Source of the DNA: Paucibacter sp. Y2R2-4
Lineage (GTDB): Bacteria; Pseudomonadota; Gammaproteobacteria; Burkholderiales; Burkholderiaceae_C
Direction: 5' to 3'
Assembly (NCBI RefSeq): GCF_025717535.1
Contig: NZ_JAJIRO010000003.1
Coordinates: 682,001 to 746,000, forward strand
Length of the DNA stretch: 64,000 nucleotides
Part shown: piece after piece, positions 1-9,036 of the stretch
Position numbering within the stretch: the stretch's first letter is position 1
Layout of the letters: each line of letters starts with the position of its first letter
The notes under the pieces: model-generated
What the model saw: the letters and a program-made list of their open reading frames with translations, nothing else
What the model was told of the DNA's origin: nothing
Databases searched by the model: none
Made by a program: the position numbers and the translations under genes

Positions 1-984
1 GCGTGAGGCTTGGTGCGCCAGCTCATTGGCCTTGCTCGCGGTTTCGGCGTTGTTCTTCACGGCGGCAGACATTTGGTCCATGGACGCTGCGGTCTGCTCC
101 AAAGCTGAGGCTTGCTGCTCGGTGCGCATGCTCAGATCGTTGCTGCCGGTGGAGATGTCCCCGGAAGCGCCGGACACTTCCACCGCGCTGCTGCGGATCT
201 GATCGACGGTGGCGGCCAGATGCACCTGCATGCGCTGCATGGCGTGCAGCAGCTGCCCCATTTCATCTTCGCTTTGGATCTCGATGCGTGAGCTCAGGTC
301 TTTGTCACTGATCAAGGCTGCCACTCGCAGCGCTTCGCGCAAGGGCCGGGTGATGGAGCTGATGATGCGCCAGGCCAGCCCTATTCCGGCGGCCAGTGCT
401 AAGCCCAACACCAACAGCACAACCCAGACGGAGGATCTGAAGGCCTGTTGGCTTTTGGCGTATTCCAACTCGGCCACGGTCAGCTGTTCGTCGACCAATT
501 CAGCGATGGCGCCGGTGAAGGGATCAATCGCGGGGTAAAGCTCTTGGGTCGCGAAAGCCTCGAGTTGCTCGGCGTTTTGAGACTGCAGCAGGTCTTTGAG
601 CTTGAGCGTGCCAGCCTTGGCCGGCGCCATCAGGGCAGTGGCCTTGGCCAACAAGCGGGCTTCATTGCCCTCGATCTTGGTGGCGGTGTAGGCCGCCCAT
701 TGCTGAGCCACGATGTGCTCCGCTTCGCCCACCAGTTTCAGGGCGGCGCTCGGGTCTAGGCTGCGGGCGCGCACCTTGTGCGTTGTGTCCACCACATTGA
801 CGGCATAGGCATCCGAAACCTGCTTGAGCTGTTTGAGCGGCACCACGCGGTCTTTGTAGACGGTGTCAATGGCTGCATTCATCTCCGACATGGCATGCAA
901 ACACCAGCCGCTGACCAAGCCCAGCATCAGCATGAGCAAAGTGGAAAGCAACACCAGCCGCGCTTTGATGCTGTTGATCTGCAT
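1..984 (-). CDS. Methyl-accepting chemotaxis protein, 3' end outside window
   Basis: Membrane chemoreceptor that senses a ligand and signals to CheA/CheW. 328 residues are visible: TM1 about 8-30, a periplasmic helical (4HB-type) sensor about 31-183, TM2 about 184-206, HAMP about 207-260, then the start of the cytoplasmic signalling helix, with typical segments such as MRTEQQASALEQTAASMDQ. The left edge of the window cuts the gene inside the methyl-accepting domain. The ATG start is preceded by AAAGG five bases upstream. No che gene is adjacent. The receptor is unlike the soluble PAS receptors at 47-52 kb, because it has two membrane spans and a short periplasmic domain. The ligand is unknown. 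Confidence 0.93.
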   Translation of the reverse strand, partial: MQINSIKARLVLLSTLLMLMLGLVSGWCLHAMSEMNAAIDTVYKDRVVPLKQLKQVSDAYAVNVVDTTHKVRARSLDPSAALKLVGEAEHIVAQQWAAYTATKIEGNEARLLAKATALMAPAKAGTLKLKDLLQSQNAEQLEAFATQELYPAIDPFTGAIAELVDEQLTVAELEYAKSQQAFRSSVWVVLLVLGLALAAGIGLAWRIISSITRPLREALRVAALISDKDLSSRIEIQSEDEMGQLLHAMQRMQVHLAATVDQIRSSAVEVSGASGDISTGSNDLSMRTEQQASALEQTAASMDQMSAAVKNNAETASKANELAHQASR

Positions 985-1256
985 ACAAACCTTTCAGGCT
1001 CAGTCCTGCATGCACTCTACGTGTGATGCCGCTGTTCGTCATTCTTTTTGAAGCAATGTCTGAGGGTCAGGTCTTGCGACTTGGGGGGGGCGTGCCTGCC
1101 CGATGCCTGGCCCCGTCAGCTGCTGGGGCTAGGGGAAATGCTCCCCCTGAGTTGAGCGCCCCTGATTCAAGCGCCCTTGAACGCGGGCTAGGCGCTGAGG
1201 AGCTGTTTCAAGAAGATGTGGGCCACGGACATTCAAACTCAAGCGTGAACCCTCCA

Positions 1257-1973
1257 ATGAAACACCTCATCCTCAGCGCCGCCCTGCTGGCCTCAGGCCT
1301 GGCCCAGGCCAGCCCTTTGTTCATGAATGCCGCCGATTTCGTCGGGTCGAATGGCTTGTCGGTGTTGAATTCCACGGCGGGAGATGGCACTCTTGGCTTC
1401 GCCGCGAACAGCAACTTTCGCGTGGCGGAAGATTTCAAAGTCACGGGCAATGGCTGGCATGTGCAAAGCCTGGACTTCTTTGCTTATCAAACGGGGGGCA
1501 ATGGCTTCACCTTCACCGGCGCTACCTGGCAAATCAAGTCGGGTGATGTGAACAGCGGTCAGATCATCGCTTCCGGCAGCAACGAGGTGAGCAATGGGGG
1601 TAGCGTGGGCTACCGCGTCACCAGCACCACCTTGAGCAACACCAGTCGCAACATCTATCGCATTCAGGTGGATATCCCCGATATCGACTTGTTCGCAGGC
1701 GACTACTGGATGACCTGGTCGCTGACGGGCACATCGGCATCAGGGCCTTTCGCCCCTTCCCTGGTGACTCCTGGAGGCAATGCGCAGCAAGGCCCAGTCA
1801 ACGGCCTTTTTGCTCAGGTCCTTGACAGCGGCAGCAGTCGAGCGGTGGAGCTTCCCTTTGCTGTGAATGGCTCGTTGCTGCCGCAAAGCAATGCGGTGCC
1901 AGAACCTTCGGGGCTCTTGCTCACCGCTTTGGCGGGGCTGGCCATGTTGGCCAGCAAGCGCCGTCGTCGCTGA
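1257..1973 (+). CDS. PEP-CTERM sorting-domain exported protein
   Basis: Exported protein of 238 residues. It has an N-terminal signal peptide (cleavage probably after about residue 19, LAQA-SP). At the C-terminus, VPEP at about 214-217 is followed by a hydrophobic helix and ends in RRRR. That tripartite tail is the PEP-CTERM signal recognised by exosortase, which usually goes with exopolysaccharide or biofilm production. The body is rich in Ser, Gly, Thr and Asn and looks like a beta-rich surface domain; its function is not recognised. I start at the ATG directly before the signal peptide rather than at longer in-frame starts, because the upstream part has no signal-peptide character. No exosortase gene is in this window. 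A terminator-like hairpin follows. Confidence 0.85.
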   Translation: MKHLILSAALLASGLAQASPLFMNAADFVGSNGLSVLNSTAGDGTLGFAANSNFRVAEDFKVTGNGWHVQSLDFFAYQTGGNGFTFTGATWQIKSGDVNSGQIIASGSNEVSNGGSVGYRVTSTTLSNTSRNIYRIQVDIPDIDLFAGDYWMTWSLTGTSASGPFAPSLVTPGGNAQQGPVNGLFAQVLDSGSSRAVELPFAVNGSLLPQSNAVPEPSGLLLTALAGLAMLASKRRRR

Positions 1974-2003
1974 TCGATACGCCAACAAGGGCGCAGGGAT
2001 GGG

Positions 2004-2028
2004 GCCGGAGCGCCATGCTCTGGCTTTT
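2004..2028 (+). terminator. Intrinsic terminator after the PEP-CTERM gene
   Basis: An eight-pair stem (GCCGGAGC with GCTCTGGC, one G-U pair) with a five-base loop is followed directly by TTTT. It lies 31 bases after the PEP-CTERM stop and just before the convergent hydrolase gene. Confidence 0.6.
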
Positions 2029-2056
2029 CGCCTAAGGGCGTCCGCACCTTGAAGGC

Positions 2057-3358
2057 TCAAGGCTTTGTCGCCGCTTCCTGCGCCTGTGCCAGGTGCTTGC
2101 GGTAGCTGTCCAGCACCCTGGGGCTCCGCCCGGCGGCTTCGCCCAAGCTCAGGGCGCGGCTGAATTCGGCGCGTGCCTCGGTGTGGCGACCGAGCTTCAT
2201 CAGCACTTCGCCGTGGCTGTCGGCGGCATTGTCTGATTTGTCGTAAAGCCGGGCATTGGCGCTCAAAACCCAAGCCGCCAGTTGCACGCGCGGCGTCACT
2301 TGGCCATTGCCAAGGATGGCATAGCCGGCATTGTTGACCTCAGCTTCACTGAGGCCCGGCGCGCGAATGGCGAGGTCCACGGCAGCTTGCGGATCGGTTG
2401 CGCTGGCCGCGGCCTGCAAATCTTGACTGAGCTTGGCGCGCGCGGCTTCGATGGCGCGGCGCTGGGCTTGCTCTTGTGCCAGTCGAATCACCTGGTCGAC
2501 GGCGGCGACCACCAACTGGGGCTCATCAAACTGGATGTGGTGGCCGCTGACCGGCGTCAGCACATGGGCGCCATTGCTGAATTGGCTGAAGAACTCGGTG
2601 TGCAACTGGCGCCAGGCGGCCATACCGGCGGGCGTGTGCAGGAGCACTTCGGGCTTGGCATAGCGCTTGGTGGAGGTCAGCACGACCGCCGGAACGTCGG
2701 GCAGCTGTGCCGTGGTCTTGTCGATGGCCGGCAGCCTGCCTGCGTCCATGATGCTTTGGATGTAGCGCAAATCAGCGCGGAACTTTTCCGGAGCGCCTTT
2801 TTCGAGTTGCGCCTGCTCGGCCGCCAAGCGCGGCGCATCCAGCGGTTTGAGCACTTGGTCGTAGCGCTCATGCGCGGGATCGACAAATACAAGGCCGGCG
2901 ATTTGCTCGGGATGGCGGCTGGCAAAGTCGCGGATCAAGAACGCGCCATAGGAATGACCCACCAGCACATAGGGCGGCGGCAACTGGGCGGCTAGCAACA
3001 AGGCCGAAAGGTCGCGGCCACTTTGCTGCAAGCTGACCGGGGCCGGGCTGGCGTCACTCTGGCCATAGCCGGCTCGCGAATAGACCAAGACTTTGGCGCG
3101 CGGAGCCAATTGCGGTGCCACCCGGCGCCAGGCGCTCAGGTCCATGCTGAAGCCCGACTCAAAGACCACCGTGGCTGCGCCTTGGCCCATGCGAATGGCG
3201 TGCAGTTTGCGGCCGCCAATGTCGACCATCTCTTCGTTCGGCGCAGCGGGCGCTTGAGCGAGAGCGGCGACGCTCAGGCTGCTGAGCAGCAGCGCCGCGA
3301 TGCTGCGGTTCAGCACTTTGTTCAAGGCGCTTTGCGGCCAGATCGATGGTGAGTTCAT
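2057..3358 (-). CDS. Secreted alpha/beta hydrolase with C-terminal helical (TPR-like) extension
   Basis: Predicted exported alpha/beta-fold hydrolase of 433 residues. A signal peptide covers about 1-35 (cleavage near ALAQA). The nucleophile elbow GHSYG places Ser at about 136, and the catalytic His is in SGHHIQFDEP near 273-274. The core ends near residue 295. The remaining 140 residues are helical and contain a tetratricopeptide-like segment (GEVLMKLGRHTEARAEFSRA), uncommon for simple hydrolases. The start is the ATG just before the signal peptide; a longer in-frame extension has no signal-peptide character. The substrate is unknown. It is single-gene and convergent with the PEP-CTERM gene. 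Confidence 0.85.
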   Translation of the reverse strand: MNSPSIWPQSALNKVLNRSIAALLLSSLSVAALAQAPAAPNEEMVDIGGRKLHAIRMGQGAATVVFESGFSMDLSAWRRVAPQLAPRAKVLVYSRAGYGQSDASPAPVSLQQSGRDLSALLLAAQLPPPYVLVGHSYGAFLIRDFASRHPEQIAGLVFVDPAHERYDQVLKPLDAPRLAAEQAQLEKGAPEKFRADLRYIQSIMDAGRLPAIDKTTAQLPDVPAVVLTSTKRYAKPEVLLHTPAGMAAWRQLHTEFFSQFSNGAHVLTPVSGHHIQFDEPQLVVAAVDQVIRLAQEQAQRRAIEAARAKLSQDLQAAASATDPQAAVDLAIRAPGLSEAEVNNAGYAILGNGQVTPRVQLAAWVLSANARLYDKSDNAADSHGEVLMKLGRHTEARAEFSRALSLGEAAGRSPRVLDSYRKHLAQAQEAATKP

Positions 3359-3614
3359 GGAAGGCGAGTCGAGCGGAGCGGGTTGGACAACAAGAGTGTG
3401 TGACTCTAGGTGGCCCTCCGTTCGCTGGCCTGCTGAATGCGCCAAAGCGGCGCTGCGCAGGGATAGACGGTCAAAAAGCTGGAACAGGCCGACGTGCAAA
3501 AACACAAGCTCGGGCTTGTTCGCGAACGCACAGACGCCTGCAGGGCCAGCAGCGACGCTGCGAGCAGCGCACAAGCCTCCTCTGGCTTGCGCTCACACCC
3601 GAAAGAGGCTCCTC

Positions 3615-3974
3615 ATGACTCACTTCCGATCCGTCCCGCAACTCTTCCCTTGCGCATTGGCCGTGGCTGTTGCGCTGACTTTCGCTGCTTGCAGCAAAGC
3701 ACCGGAGCCCAGCGTGGCATCACCGCCCGATATGGCTGCGACCGGCGCAGGCCCGGTTCAAGTTTCAGACCTTGCTGTCACCGAGCATGTGAAGACTGCC
3801 TTGCAGAACGACGAGGTGCTCAAGGGTTTTGACATCCAGGTCGTGACGAACAAGGGCGATGTGCGCTTGATCGGGGTCTTGAACACCCAGGCTCAGATTG
3901 ATGAAGCCCTGCGTATTGCGCGGGCGGCGGAAGGGGCTCACAGCATTCACGATGAGCTGAGTGTGAAGCCATAG
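3615..3974 (+). CDS. BON-domain lipoprotein
   Basis: Small envelope lipoprotein of 119 residues. It has a signal peptide with lipobox TFAAC (Cys about 27), a short linker, and one BON domain at about 52-118 (VKTALQNDEVLKGFDIQVVTNKGDVRLIG split over several strands). BON domains (OsmY/HyperOSM type) are thought to bind phospholipid or other envelope surfaces and are often stress related. Several in-frame upstream starts exist; this ATG is chosen because it begins the lipoprotein signal peptide. It is convergent with the DUF3149 gene. Confidence 0.87.
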   Translation: MTHFRSVPQLFPCALAVAVALTFAACSKAPEPSVASPPDMAATGAGPVQVSDLAVTEHVKTALQNDEVLKGFDIQVVTNKGDVRLIGVLNTQAQIDEALRIARAAEGAHSIHDELSVKP

Positions 3975-4028
3975 GGTGAGAGGGGCGGCTCCTTGCGACC
4001 GCTCTTGAGCGGCGTGGGCGTCTTGGGC

Positions 4029-4181
4029 TCAGGACTTTTGAGCCGCAGCGCGGGCTTCATCGGCATGCATATGGCCGATGAAGTAGCGCACATAAAAGGC
4101 GCCCATACCAAGCACGATGCCAATGGTGGCGATGCTGAAGAGGCCGACGTCGCTGCTGAAAAGATCCATGAAGAGTTTCAT
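4029..4181 (-). CDS. DUF3149 small membrane protein
   Basis: A 50-residue peptide, MKLFMDLFSSDVGLFS at the N-terminus followed by one transmembrane helix (about 13-35) and a short charged tail. The pattern matches the DUF3149 family of tiny inner-membrane proteins of proteobacteria, function unknown. The start is fixed by an excellent ribosome-binding site, AAGGAG six bases upstream of ATG; a longer version starting 12 codons earlier has no such site. It lies between the convergent BON lipoprotein and the EamA transporter. Confidence 0.82.
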   Translation of the reverse strand: MKLFMDLFSSDVGLFSIATIGIVLGMGAFYVRYFIGHMHADEARAAAQKS

Positions 4182-4410
4182 CTTTGCTCCTTGGGGTGCT
4201 GAGGGCTGGGCCCTCATGATGTGAATGATTGGATGCCTCGACGCCAGCGCCGTCTCTGACTTGGCTCAAGCTTTTTGCAGCTGAAGCCAAGGCGAACGCA
4301 GGGGTGGCTGTGTCCTTTGCGCTGCCTCAAGCGCGGCCGGGGATGAAGCCAGCCTGACGAGGGATGAAACTTTCAGAGGCTGAGCGGCGCTTGCCTCAGA
4401 ATCCCGACTC

Positions 4411-5328
4411 ATGAGTTCGAGCGCCCGACTTCCTTTCAAGCATTTCTTGCTGGCCCTGGCCGTGGTGGCTATTTGGGGCAGTAACTTCGTCGTCATACGG
4501 CTGGGCTTGAATGCGCTGCCGCCCTTGCTGTTTGCGGCCTTGCGCTTTTCTTTTGCGGTCTTGCCGGCGATCTTTTTCTTGAAGAAGCCGGATCTGCCTT
4601 GGCGCAATCTGGCGGCCTATGGGCTTTTGATCGGCGTCGGCCAGTTTGGGCTTTTGTTTTTGGCCATGCGCGGGCCGAATGCAGCGATTTCGCCGGGCCT
4701 GGCCTCCTTGGTGATCCAGACCCAGGTGTTCTTCACCCTGATGTTGTCGATGCGGATCAACAAAGACCGGGTGCAGGCTTATCAATGGCTGGCCCTGGCC
4801 TTGGCGGCCTCGGGCATTGCCTTCATCGCCAGTCATACCGATGGCAGCGCCACGCCCTTAGGTCTGCTGATGATTCTGGCGGCGGCTTTCAGTTGGGCCT
4901 GCGCCAATATGGTCGGCAAGCAAGCGGGGCGGGTGAATATGTTGGCCTATATGGTGTGGACCAGCGTCTTTGCGGTCCCGCCCTTGCTGCTCTTGTCCTT
5001 GATCGTCGAGGGGCCTCAGGCCATGGCGGCAGGCCTGGATCGGGCCGATCTCACGACCTGGGCCGCCGTGCTCTGGCAGGCTTTGGGCAACACCTTGTTC
5101 GGTTATGCCGCCTGGGGTTGGCTCTTGGCTCGGCATGCACCGGCCACCGTGGTGCCTATGGCTTTGCTGGTGCCGGTGTTCGGCATGAGCACGGCCGCTC
5201 TGGTCCTGGGCGAGAGCCTGCCGGCCTGGAAGCTGATCGCCGCCGCCCTCGTGCTCAGCGGCCTGGCTTTAAATCTGCTGTGGCCCTTGCGGCCTTGGCG
5301 TGCGGCGGCAGTGGCGGCGCGGTCCTGA
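4411..5328 (+). CDS. EamA/DMT-family transporter
   Basis: Inner-membrane drug/metabolite transporter of 305 residues with about ten transmembrane helices arranged as two EamA repeats. The first repeat opens with the typical VVAIWGSNFVVIRLGL segment and the second with ILAAAFSWACANMVGK. The protein has the usual family length and is closest in style to the RhaT/YedA amino-acid or metabolite exporters. The substrate cannot be read from sequence. The gene stands alone; the next gene starts 37 bases downstream on the same strand. No clear ribosome-binding site precedes the ATG. Confidence 0.88.
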   Translation: MSSSARLPFKHFLLALAVVAIWGSNFVVIRLGLNALPPLLFAALRFSFAVLPAIFFLKKPDLPWRNLAAYGLLIGVGQFGLLFLAMRGPNAAISPGLASLVIQTQVFFTLMLSMRINKDRVQAYQWLALALAASGIAFIASHTDGSATPLGLLMILAAAFSWACANMVGKQAGRVNMLAYMVWTSVFAVPPLLLLSLIVEGPQAMAAGLDRADLTTWAAVLWQALGNTLFGYAAWGWLLARHAPATVVPMALLVPVFGMSTAALVLGESLPAWKLIAAALVLSGLALNLLWPLRPWRAAAVAARS

Positions 5329-5365
5329 GCTATTTTTCAGCGGACGTGGCGCAGCTGAAGCGCGT

Positions 5366-6154
5366 ATGCTCCTCAGCATGTGGCACGCAAAACACCTCCC
5401 CTTCGCGCCTCGCCGGGCCTTCTTGTTCAGCCTTGCTGGTGTCGCCTGCAGTGGCGTCTGGGCGCAGGCGGGCGGCAATAAGTCGGCCGGCTTGCCAGCC
5501 AAGAACTTATGGATCGAGCTACGCTGGGTGGACAGCAGCGTCAGTGCCGCCGTTGTGGCCGGTGTGCGCGAAGGTGCGGTGGTAATCGGCACTTCCGGTT
5601 CGGTGTCGCCGCGCGGTGGCGCCAGCCTCAGCACTCAGCGGCGCGATGAGCACGGCGGCCAGGTGCAGCGGCTCCTGGTTTTGAACGGCAATGCGGCCTC
5701 GGTGCAGTTCACCGAGAACGTGCCCATGCAGTGGGTGGACTTTGGCATTCAGGTCGAGGCGCAGCCGGGTGCGCCGATCTCCGGGCCCCCCGCAGGCAAG
5801 GTCATCGCCGTGCCGCGCAGCGGTTTCACCGAGCAAACCCAGGGCTTCAACGTCACGCCGCAATGGCCGGGCGGGCAGGCCCCGGTGCGCTTGGAAGTGC
5901 GGGTGCAGTCCCCCACTCAAAGCTCTGGCCAAGCCTCTAACTATGGCTCCACCCAGGCCCATGGCGGGCAGGGTGCCGCTGGCACTGCGCAGACCACGGT
6001 GCTCAGCACGGTGTCCGCGCCCCTGGGCGAATGGGTGACGGTGGCGCGCAGCGGCGCCAGCGTTCAAGCCCGCGAGCGCGGTGTGCTCAGCACCCGTGAT
6101 GCCGAAACCCAGCGCAGCCGCGAGTTGCAGATCCGCGTCGATCTGGCGCCTTGA
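5366..6154 (+). CDS. Secreted protein of unknown function
   Basis: A 262-residue protein, not recognised. It has a signal peptide (RRAFLFSLAGVACSGVWAQA, ending about residue 35) and a beta-rich body. A segment around residues 90-125 (VQRLLVLNGNAASVQFTENV) resembles the short repeat found in secretin-like or type II/III secretion N-domains, but no secretin core is present. The last 80 residues are Gln-, Gly- and Ser-rich and then end in short charged strands. An alternative ATG lies four codons later. The gene sits between the EamA transporter and the chitinase, with no sign of operon coupling. Confidence 0.6.
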   Translation: MLLSMWHAKHLPFAPRRAFLFSLAGVACSGVWAQAGGNKSAGLPAKNLWIELRWVDSSVSAAVVAGVREGAVVIGTSGSVSPRGGASLSTQRRDEHGGQVQRLLVLNGNAASVQFTENVPMQWVDFGIQVEAQPGAPISGPPAGKVIAVPRSGFTEQTQGFNVTPQWPGGQAPVRLEVRVQSPTQSSGQASNYGSTQAHGGQGAAGTAQTTVLSTVSAPLGEWVTVARSGASVQARERGVLSTRDAETQRSRELQIRVDLAP

Positions 6155-6282
6155 AGTGGTCGCCGGGAGGCTTCGCCATGCCGGGGCGAGCAGCGCCCGG
6201 ATCTTCAGCGAATCTTAATGATTGGTATTTAATTGGCATTGAATGCGGTGATAGGCTAGCGCCCTCACTCAGGAGTCGCCGA

Positions 6283-7560
6283 TTGAAGACCTCAGCCCTT
6301 GTTCTTGCCCTCAGCTTGGGGCTCTTTGCCAATACTTGCGCACAAGCGGCTGAGCCGGCGCCTGCTGCACCGACTTCTCCTTCAGCATCGCTCTTCGGCG
6401 CCAAGCCCATGGCCTTTGAGCGCAGCAGCGCCAAGGTGGTCGGCGTGTATGTGCCGATGTGGGAGAGCACGGCGGTCGTCGACCGTATTCAGCCGGGCAG
6501 CGTGACCCATTTGCTCTACGCCTTCTTGCGCCTGTGCGGCCCGGGCCAGTTACCCAAGGATGCTGCTAAATGCGAGGGCAAGCAGGACTATCAACTCACC
6601 AGCGCCGGCGTGGAGAAACGCTTTGATGCCGCTTTCTTGCGACTCAAGGCCCGCGAGCCGCATGTGCAGGTGCTGGCCTCGGTGGGCGGCTGGGGCGGAT
6701 CGGACGGTTTCTTCCATCTGGCCAATGACCCGGCGCGCCGCGCGGTGTTTGTCGCCTCGGCGCTGCAGTTCCTGCGTGATCACCCAGGTTTTGATGGTAT
6801 CGACATTGACTGGGAGCACCCCGGCGACAACGGCGCATCCAACGGGGTACAACTCGGCAGCCCCGCCGATGGGCAGGGTTATGCCGATCTGATGCATGAC
6901 TTGCGCCGTGCCTTTGACCGGCTCACTGCCGAGACTGGCCGACCTTATTTGGTGACCACGGCGGTCAACACCAGCCAGGCCGTGGTCAAGCGCATCAACT
7001 TCAAGCGCGCGGCCGAAGCCTTGGATCTGGTCTTCATGATGACCTATGACTTCTACGGCAACTGGTCCAAGGTGGCGGGCAATCACAGCACGCTGCGCAA
7101 CTCCTCGCCCGAGGCCGATGACAGCATCGAACGCTCGGTCAAGAATCTGGATGAAGCCGGCGTGCCGCGCGCCAAGATGGTGGCTGGCGTGGCCATGTAC
7201 GGGCGCGGCTTTATGGGGGTGGACAAGCCGCAAACTGGTGCCGCCAAGACGGGCGGCTACCCCGGCGCCGATGGTTCGGCCGGCTACCGCGAAATTGCCA
7301 GCCGCTACCTCGGCCCCAAGGGGCAGGGCCTGAATGGCTACAAAACGGTGTTCGATGCGCAGACCCAGGCCTGGAATTTGTTCCATCCCCAGAACAAGCT
7401 CTGGATGGGCTATGACGACCCACGCGCTGTGCTCTTGAAGGGCGACTATGTGCGTAAGAACGGCCTGGCCGGTCTGTTTGCCTGGGAGCTCAGCCAGGAC
7501 AACGGCGATCTGCTCAACGCGATGAATCTGGGCGTGGGGCACTTGCCGCTGAAGCCCTGA
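6283..7560 (+). CDS. Secreted GH18 chitinase-like glycosyl hydrolase
   Basis: Glycoside hydrolase family 18 enzyme, predicted to cleave chitin or related beta-1,4-GlcNAc polymers outside the cytoplasm. The family motif DGIDIDWE is intact, with the catalytic acid Glu at about 178; MTYDFYG and the C-terminal WELSQD substrate-binding segments are also present. A signal peptide occupies about 1-22 (ending CAQA). I choose a TTG start because AGGAG lies seven bases upstream and it begins exactly at the signal peptide. An ATG 44 codons upstream would bury the signal peptide internally. Total 425 residues; no separate chitin-binding domain is seen. Confidence 0.88.
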   Translation: MKTSALVLALSLGLFANTCAQAAEPAPAAPTSPSASLFGAKPMAFERSSAKVVGVYVPMWESTAVVDRIQPGSVTHLLYAFLRLCGPGQLPKDAAKCEGKQDYQLTSAGVEKRFDAAFLRLKAREPHVQVLASVGGWGGSDGFFHLANDPARRAVFVASALQFLRDHPGFDGIDIDWEHPGDNGASNGVQLGSPADGQGYADLMHDLRRAFDRLTAETGRPYLVTTAVNTSQAVVKRINFKRAAEALDLVFMMTYDFYGNWSKVAGNHSTLRNSSPEADDSIERSVKNLDEAGVPRAKMVAGVAMYGRGFMGVDKPQTGAAKTGGYPGADGSAGYREIASRYLGPKGQGLNGYKTVFDAQTQAWNLFHPQNKLWMGYDDPRAVLLKGDYVRKNGLAGLFAWELSQDNGDLLNAMNLGVGHLPLKP

Positions 7561-7609
7561 TCGAGCTTGGGCGCCAACCCTTGGGCCTCAGCCTGGACTC
7601 AGCTGAAGC

Positions 7610-8158
7610 TCAGGGTTTGGCGGCGTTGAACAGGTACACGGCCTTGTAGGAGATGCGGGCAATCTGGCCCGCCTGAGTGGCCGAGCAGCCGCCGGCCGGC
7701 GCTTTGCCGCCGCTGGTGCTGATGCGCTGAATGCTCTGGGTCTGAGCGAAAACGCCGCTGCCGCTATGGGACTTGGCGGCCAGCAGCAGCCAAGGGATGG
7801 CGTTGGCGTCCGGGCCGTTGTCGCGCGACTTCACTTCGCCGACCACCTTGCTGCCGTCTTGGGACTCCCAAGTCGGGCCGCCGTAATGCTTGCCCACGCT
7901 GCGGCCGCTGTCGTCAAAGAGTTCGGCTTCCGGGCCTTTGAAGCTCCATTCAAAGCGCTTGGCATCCTCTTTGCTGGCTTGGCACTCGTAGATCTGCACG
8001 CCAAAAGCTTGCAACTCCAAGTGTTGAACCTGTCCGCCCGGGGTTTTGATGGCTTCGGGCAAGGCGACGGTGCCGGCTTGTGCCGTAGCGCAGTACAGCA
8101 GGGCGGAGAAGAGGGCGGCGGGCAAGGGGCTGGACTTCAAGGCGGGAGCAAATGTCAT
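7610..8158 (-). CDS. DUF3455 secreted protein
   Basis: A 182-residue exported protein with a signal peptide to about residue 28 (ATAQA). The body carries segments typical of DUF3455: VQIYECQA, WSFKGPEAELFDDSGR, KHYGGPTWES, and a C-terminal PAGGC..ARISYKAVYLF. The family is found in bacteria and fungi, and its function is unknown. The gene is convergent with the chitinase and separated by about 50 bases. Confidence 0.83.
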   Translation of the reverse strand: MTFAPALKSSPLPAALFSALLYCATAQAGTVALPEAIKTPGGQVQHLELQAFGVQIYECQASKEDAKRFEWSFKGPEAELFDDSGRSVGKHYGGPTWESQDGSKVVGEVKSRDNGPDANAIPWLLLAAKSHSGSGVFAQTQSIQRISTSGGKAPAGGCSATQAGQIARISYKAVYLFNAAKP

Positions 8159-8319
8159 GGATGTCAGGAATCAGGTGTCAGGTATAGGGTCAGGGTTGAC
8201 TCAGCTGGCGTGTTTCATCTGGCTGCAGCCGAGTTGCCGATGATCGCTGGCGCCAGCCGCAGAGCCGAAAGTCACTCAGCGCTGCGACGTCTCGTGGGCC
8301 GAGAGCCCTTCCTGGTCCC

Positions 8320-9036
8320 TCACCAAGGCAGCGACTCTCCCGAGTAGCTCAGAAACTGACCGCTGTCCGCCGGGCTGAGGCGGCTCAACACGGCCAACAT
8401 TTCCGCCGCTGCTTGGCTGGCCGGGCGACCGATCTCCGCGCCTCGAAACGGCGCCGAGAGCGCCGAGCTGACTGTGCCGGGGTGCAGCGCCACCAAGACG
8501 CTGCGCGCTTGCGTTCGGCGCAACTCAATGGCGGCCGTTTTCACCAACATATTGAGTGCCGCCTTGGAAGCCCGGTAGCTGTACCAGCCGCCCAGGCGGT
8601 TGTCCTCAATGCTGCCCACCTTGGCCGAGAGCAGGGCCATCACCGCGTGCTGGCGGTCCAACAAGGGCGTGAAGTGGCGCATCAGCAGGGCCGGGCCCAG
8701 CGTATTGACGCTGAAGGTGCTCAACATTTGGGCGTAGCTGAGCTGTGCGAGCTGCTTCTCCGGCATCTGCTGGCTCTGGTGCAGCGTGCCCGTGGCATTG
8801 ATGATGAGGTGGAAAGGCCCTGCGTCTTGCAGCGCCAAGGCCGCGCGGGCAATCGAGGCCTCGTCTTCAAAGTCGATGGCAATCGAAGACCTGCGGTGCA
8901 GGCCCAGCACCTGGGCGCAGCGCGGGTCTTGCTGCAAGAGTTGCTCGAAGGCCTGGCCGATCGCGCCGCTGGCACCGACGACGAGGGCGCGATAGCCGTC
9001 CGGCAGGGTGTTCGCCGCAGTAGCCGTCGTGCTCAT
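8320..9036 (-). CDS. Short-chain dehydrogenase/reductase (SDR)
   Basis: Rossmann-fold NAD(P)-dependent oxidoreductase of 238 residues. It has the glycine-rich nucleotide motif GASGAIG (about 21-27), the INATGTL strand near 80, Ser near 137, and the catalytic pair Tyr154-Lys158 in YRASK. It resembles the csgA/C-factor-like SDRs. The start codon overlaps the stop of the upstream TIGR02450 gene by ATGA, so the two are probably translationally coupled. The substrate is unknown. Confidence 0.88.
   Translation of the reverse strand: MSTTATAANTLPDGYRALVVGASGAIGQAFEQLLQQDPRCAQVLGLHRRSSIAIDFEDEASIARAALALQDAGPFHLIINATGTLHQSQQMPEKQLAQLSYAQMLSTFSVNTLGPALLMRHFTPLLDRQHAVMALLSAKVGSIEDNRLGGWYSYRASKAALNMLVKTAAIELRRTQARSVLVALHPGTVSSALSAPFRGAEIGRPASQAAAEMLAVLSRLSPADSGQFLSYSGESLPW

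Noticed and set aside
3999-4012. CCGCTC-TT-GAGCGG palindrome between BON and DUF3149 genes
   Set aside because: Stem too short for loop size and no U-tract; insufficient to call a terminator.
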